Position numbers and translations under genes: made by a program
Assembly (NCBI GenBank): GCA_963789885.1
Contig: CAWBNB010000034.1
Span: 1-50,757 of the forward strand
Reading direction: 5' to 3'
Source of the DNA: DATEDA01 sp963789885
GTDB taxonomy: Bacteria > Pseudomonadota > Gammaproteobacteria > Burkholderiales > SG8-39
Length of the DNA stretch: 50,757 nucleotides
Part shown: positions 48,413 through 50,757 of the stretch, piece by piece
How the letters are laid out: each line of letters starts with the position of its first letter
Position numbering within the stretch: the stretch's first letter is position 1
Notes under the pieces: generated by a model
Seen by the model: the letters and a program-made list of their open reading frames with translations, nothing else
What the model was told of the DNA's origin: nothing
Database searches by the model: none

Positions 48413-48759
48413 AGCACAGCCTGCCGCGCGCCGGCACTAAGAAGCACTGAATCTTTCGATCGCGTTCTGGAAAAGCGTCGCTCTCAGCGGCGCTTGCGCA
48501 CCGCATTCAACGCGTCCTCCAGGCTTGGCACCCTTGCTTGCAGACTGAGGCGAGCGCCGCAACCGGCGCATATATTCGCTCGGGCCGGACGACTTCTATC
48601 GAGTTGCCGGATAGGCTGTCATTATTCTTTACGCTTCACTTGGGATTCGCGTCTACCAAGAGTGCAAGGTATTGATTTCGCGGTTGAGGCTCGAAAATTG
48701 CCTGCGGCGGGATTGCGGGAACCTGCTCTGGCAGACGTTCGAGCCCATAGAGGAGGCAC
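48413..48759. other. Spacer between the two PEP-CTERM genes
   Basis: A 347-base spacer. It contains TGGCACCCTTGCTTGC (48526-48541), which resembles a sigma-54 element but has 11 bases instead of 10 between GG and GC. No gene, repeat or RNA is seen; the upstream stretch has lower GC than the window. Confidence 0.4.
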
Positions 48760-49249
48760 GTGAACTTTCTCAAACGTATCGCAATGGCGGCACTACTTGC
48801 CGCGTTCCCACTTCTAGCAGGGTGCCACTGCCGTTGATATCGACATCACGATTAACGCGCCGAGCGGGCTAACGGCGACGGGTTCCTTCGATTTGGATCC
48901 TGGCACCTCGACGTACTCCAATTTGAATGTATTGCTGACTGGTCAGTTCGGACCCCTGACATTTGCGAGTACTGGTTGCGACTTGTGCCCCCTCAGCGGC
49001 AGTAGCGTCGGTGTGATCGACAGCGCGCTGGTGCAAAGGACGTTCCTTCAGGACTTTCAAGTCGATTTCGCGAACGGCCAGATTCAAGCGTTCTTCCGCG
49101 GAAATAGCTTCGCGTTCGAGGATTCCAACGGGCGCCTGGATGGAACGTATGTGCTTACGCCTGCGTCCACCGTTCCGGAACCTGCGACTCCTGCTCTTAT
49201 TGCCCTAAGTCTTGCGGGACTCGCAGTCTTGCGGCGTCGGAAGCACTAG
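48760..49249 (+). CDS. Second PEP-CTERM exported protein (frameshifted)
   Basis: Starts at GTG 48760 with AGGAGG only 3 nt upstream. A signal peptide (NFLKRIAMAALLAAFPLLAG) is followed by a +1 break near 48822. The corrected frame continues ATAVDIDITINAPSGLTATGSF and a mature domain of about 90 residues with a CDLC pair. The C-terminus is the PEP-CTERM signal: STVPEPATPA, LIALSLAGLAVL and RRRKH. The corrected product has 162 residues and would be exported and sorted like its neighbour. The two share no clear similarity in the middle domain. Confidence 0.82.
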
Positions 49250-49268
49250 AGAGCACCCGCTTCACGAG

Positions 49269-49291
49269 AGCCCCGCTCCGCCGGGGCTTTT
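49269..49291 (+). terminator. Terminator after the second PEP-CTERM gene
   Basis: AGCCCCG (49269-49275) pairs with CGGGGCT (49282-49288) across a 6-base loop, followed by TTTTG. It lies 20 bp after the stop codon, in the right orientation. Confidence 0.75.
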
Positions 49292-49413
49292 GATTTCACC
49301 GAAACTTTCTTTTGTTGGCGGCGGCGCGTATCGGCCTGAATCCGACCCTAAGCTGTCGGCCATGCCGTTCCGAAAACCAACACCCACCTGACCGAAAAGC
49401 GGTCGCTCATGAA

Positions 49414-49435
49414 CCGGAGTCCGTTAGGACTCCGG
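49414..49435. terminator. Hairpin downstream of the double-glycine peptide gene
   Basis: CCGGAGTCC (49414-49422) pairs perfectly with GGACTCCGG (49427-49435) around the loop GTTA. The plus side is followed by a T-rich stretch (CCCTTTCTCTT). On the minus strand it begins 10 bases beyond the stop codon of the small peptide gene. It could end transcription in either direction. Confidence 0.6.
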
Positions 49436-49444
49436 CCCTTTCTC

Positions 49445-49600
49445 TTACTGCTTTTGTGCCATAGTGGCCAGCGCTTTGGCCACAGCGTCAATCGCGTCAG
49501 CGGTCGTGTGAAACGCGAAAAAACCGCCGTTGATGGTCTTCATTTCTTCGACAGTCAGCTCATCGTTCCGAGCCAGGTCTTTGATCGTCAGTGCTTGCAT
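49445..49600 (-). CDS. Short peptide with a double-glycine leader (RiPP or bacteriocin-type precursor)
   Basis: A 51-residue peptide with a clear ribosome binding site (AGGAG, 8 nt upstream of ATG 49600). Residues 1-26 form a leader: LTIKDLARNDELTVEEMKTINGG. This has the alternating hydrophobic pattern and terminal GG of ComC/bacteriocin-type leaders cut by C39 peptidases or peptidase-containing ABC transporters, common in proteobacterial peptide families. The core (FFAFHTTADAIDAVAKALA, then TMAQKQ) is helical and amphipathic, without Cys, so no lanthipeptide chemistry is indicated. No transporter, peptidase or modifying enzyme gene is in the window, so export and function are unknown. Confidence 0.72.
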   Translation of the reverse strand: MQALTIKDLARNDELTVEEMKTINGGFFAFHTTADAIDAVAKALATMAQKQ

Positions 49601-49944
49601 AGCAGTTCTCCTAAAGGGCAAATAAGGACGAGATCCGATTCTCATTGCGCATGTTGCTCGATAGCGACACGGCACACGCGATCAACGCGGTCGGTCTGCT
49701 CATAGACTAGCGACTGCACGGCCCCCAGGACGTGCATATTCCCGGCGCGTTTGCGATCCGTTCACTAACGCGGCGGCAGACGGCCGGTGCCTTCGAAGAC
49801 TCGATTTGAAACACCCACTTCGAGAGCTTGTGCGGATCCGCCTTCGGGCGAGTCCGTTTCATGAGTACGGCGGCGCACCGGCGACTTTTGCCCGGGAGCC
49901 GGTCCTCCGACCAGGTGGAGGCGGAGAAGCGATGAAGAGTGGAG

Positions 49945-49977
49945 CGAAAAGAAAAGGCCCTGGCGCTCGCTAGGGCC
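49945..49977 (-). terminator. Rho-independent terminator following the tRNA fragment
   Basis: On the minus strand GGCCCT (49972-49977) pairs with AGGGCC (49956-49961) around a 10-base loop and is followed by TTTTCTTTT. It lies about 10 bp beyond the end of the tRNA-Arg fragment, so it looks like the original terminator of a tRNA gene. Confidence 0.7.
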
Positions 49978-49987
49978 TCGATGCTCC

Positions 49988-50017
49988 GGCGCGCCCGGCA
50001 GGATTTGAACCCACCAC
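49988..50017 (-). tRNA. Fragment of tRNA-Arg (UCU-like), 3' end only; putative attachment site
   Basis: Read on the minus strand, GGGTTCAAATCCTGCC then GGGCGCGCCG reproduces the T arm, the 3' acceptor strand (CGGGCGC), discriminator G and a CCG in place of CCA, as in bacterial tRNA-Arg (UCU) genes. The 5' half of a tRNA (acceptor GCGCCCG, D arm, anticodon arm) is not present upstream; the bases there do not fold as a tRNA. A 3' fragment of a tRNA gene is a usual footprint of site-specific integration. Confidence 0.5.
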
Positions 50018-50292
50018 CCCACGCTCGCAAGCGCTTGATTGATCGAGGATCACCATGCGCCAATGATACGGCTGGCTCGCAGTCGCGCGCGCGATTCGGC
50101 TCCACGGGTTCCCAGAACGTGCAAAGAGCCCAGCGAGTAGGGCCCTTCACGTGTAGGCACTTATTCCACCGCCCTCAAGATGCCCGCGGCTCTCACCTTG
50201 TCGCCGTGCAGGCCCTCGACGAGAATGCTGAAAACTCGCATTAAGAATTGTCGCTCGACGATTTCTTTTGCCATGACGCAAGGGAGTGCACT

Positions 50293-50724
50293 ATGAAAAT
50301 GCAGGACCAACCCGTCAATCACCTGGTTGCGCGAGACTCCCTCGGCGAGGGTGGACGGATCGTCTGGGATTTCCTCACCCTATTCGCGCAGCGCCGCTAC
50401 GGCGACGCCAACGCCTTTCTCGCCCCCGGCTGCCGTATGGTGTTTCCGGGCGGGGTGGTGATGACCGACTGTCTGCAAGTGCCGCAACGAGCGGCATCAA
50501 TCTACCTCTGGGTCAAGAAGGCGTTCGAGCGCTTCGATGAGTACGAGGCGGCTGACGGCATCGTTGTCTACAACTACGGCACGCTGTGGGGCGAATGGCT
50601 GGACGGGGCCCCCTTCGAGGGCGTGCGCTATATCGACCGCTTTCTTATCCGCGATGGGAAGATCGTCGATCAGCAGGTGTGGAATGACCTCTGCATCGCT
50701 GCCGCCGCCCGGGTGCGTCGCTGA
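50293..50724 (+). CDS. NTF2/SnoaL-like protein
   Basis: A 143-residue protein. The pattern GGRIVWDFLTLFAQRRYGDANAFLAPGCRMVFPG, with the later ADGIVVYNYGTLWGEWLDGAPFEGVRYIDRFLIRDGKIVDQQVWNDL, is the cone-shaped NTF2/SnoaL fold of small hydrolase-, isomerase- or binding-type proteins. AGGGAG is 6 nt before the ATG. Catalytic residues cannot be assigned. It lies just right of the tRNA fragment, possibly on an integrated element. Confidence 0.8.
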   Translation: MKMQDQPVNHLVARDSLGEGGRIVWDFLTLFAQRRYGDANAFLAPGCRMVFPGGVVMTDCLQVPQRAASIYLWVKKAFERFDEYEAADGIVVYNYGTLWGEWLDGAPFEGVRYIDRFLIRDGKIVDQQVWNDLCIAAAARVRR

Positions 50725-50757
50725 GCCGGCATCTCCAGGGACACAGAGCGTGAGAAG

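Larger units (their letters stand above)
49676..50292. other. Region without protein genes, holding a tRNA fragment
   Basis: Open frames on the minus strand (for example 49707-50150) have an atypical composition and overlap the RNA elements, so I do not call them. The only supported contents are the tRNA-Arg 3' fragment (49988-50017) and the terminator on the minus strand at 49945-49977. Otherwise I see nothing. Confidence 0.5.

Noticed and set aside
48526..48541. Sigma-54 promoter as a firm call before the second PEP-CTERM gene
   Set aside because: The GG-GC spacing is 11 instead of 10 bases, so I mention it only as a possibility.
49988..50063. Complete functional tRNA on the minus strand
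   Set aside because: Only the T arm and acceptor 3' strand fit tRNA-Arg; D and anticodon arms cannot be formed from the upstream bases, and the 3' end reads CCG.

Overview
This is a GC-rich bacterial window of about 50.8 kb. The mix of genes suggests a betaproteobacterium, probably of the Burkholderiales or a relative: two PEP-CTERM surface proteins, a Tat-exported BMP-family binding protein, a CadC-like regulator and sigma-54 control. This placement is an inference from gene content; no rRNA or other phylogenetic marker is present.

Left part (1-20.3 kb). A minus-strand operon reads BMP-type substrate-binding protein, two permeases, a double ATPase and an amidohydrolase that runs off the left edge; it looks like purine or nucleoside uptake coupled to deamination. 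Next come a small exported protein, a J-less DnaJ-type zinc protein, a DMT exporter, a flavoprotein carrying flavin-dependent halogenase signatures, and a very unusual single-chain fusion of an acyl-CoA synthetase with a PAS sensor, histidine kinase and receiver. A CadC-like TPR regulator is divergent from an exported methyltransferase. An exported NHL beta-propeller protein, a strong terminator and a HupE/UreJ-type membrane protein follow.

Central part (19.2-47.1 kb). A nearly complete extracellular contractile injection system (eCIS, the Afp/PVC-like phage-tail-derived class) lies on the plus strand. It starts with a PspF-like sigma-54 activator (AAA+ and Fis HTH, no sensory domain), three GC-rich inverted repeats and an excellent -24/-12 promoter. 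The long translationally coupled operon then encodes a small wHTH-like protein, sheath, tube, zinc-ribbon baseplate protein, a Pro-rich eCIS protein, a DUF4255/Pvc16-type protein, a Pvc15-type AAA+ ATPase, a small eCIS protein, three DUF4157 (eCIS core) proteins with different C-termini (an HExxH domain, an M35-like aspzincin domain, an OmpA-like domain), CIS tube protein, LysM protein, hub, spike, PAAR-like tip, gp25, two J-type baseplate proteins, a tail-protein/beta-helix protein, a DUF6519/beta-helix fibre and a small LysM-like protein. No tape-measure protein is visible.

Right part (47.1-50.8 kb). This holds a LysR remnant, two PEP-CTERM proteins, an orphan double-glycine leader peptide, a tRNA-Arg 3'-end fragment followed by a terminator (a likely integration footprint), and an NTF2/SnoaL-like protein.

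A strong technical or evolutionary feature is the presence of about 31 single-base insertions and one deletion that break otherwise well-conserved genes. About 27 insertions lie between 21.8 and 33.1 kb, twelve of them in the ATPase gene. In every affected gene, removing the inferred bases makes the gene length divisible by three and restores a sensible protein. I therefore annotate these as whole genes with frameshifts, probably sequence errors.
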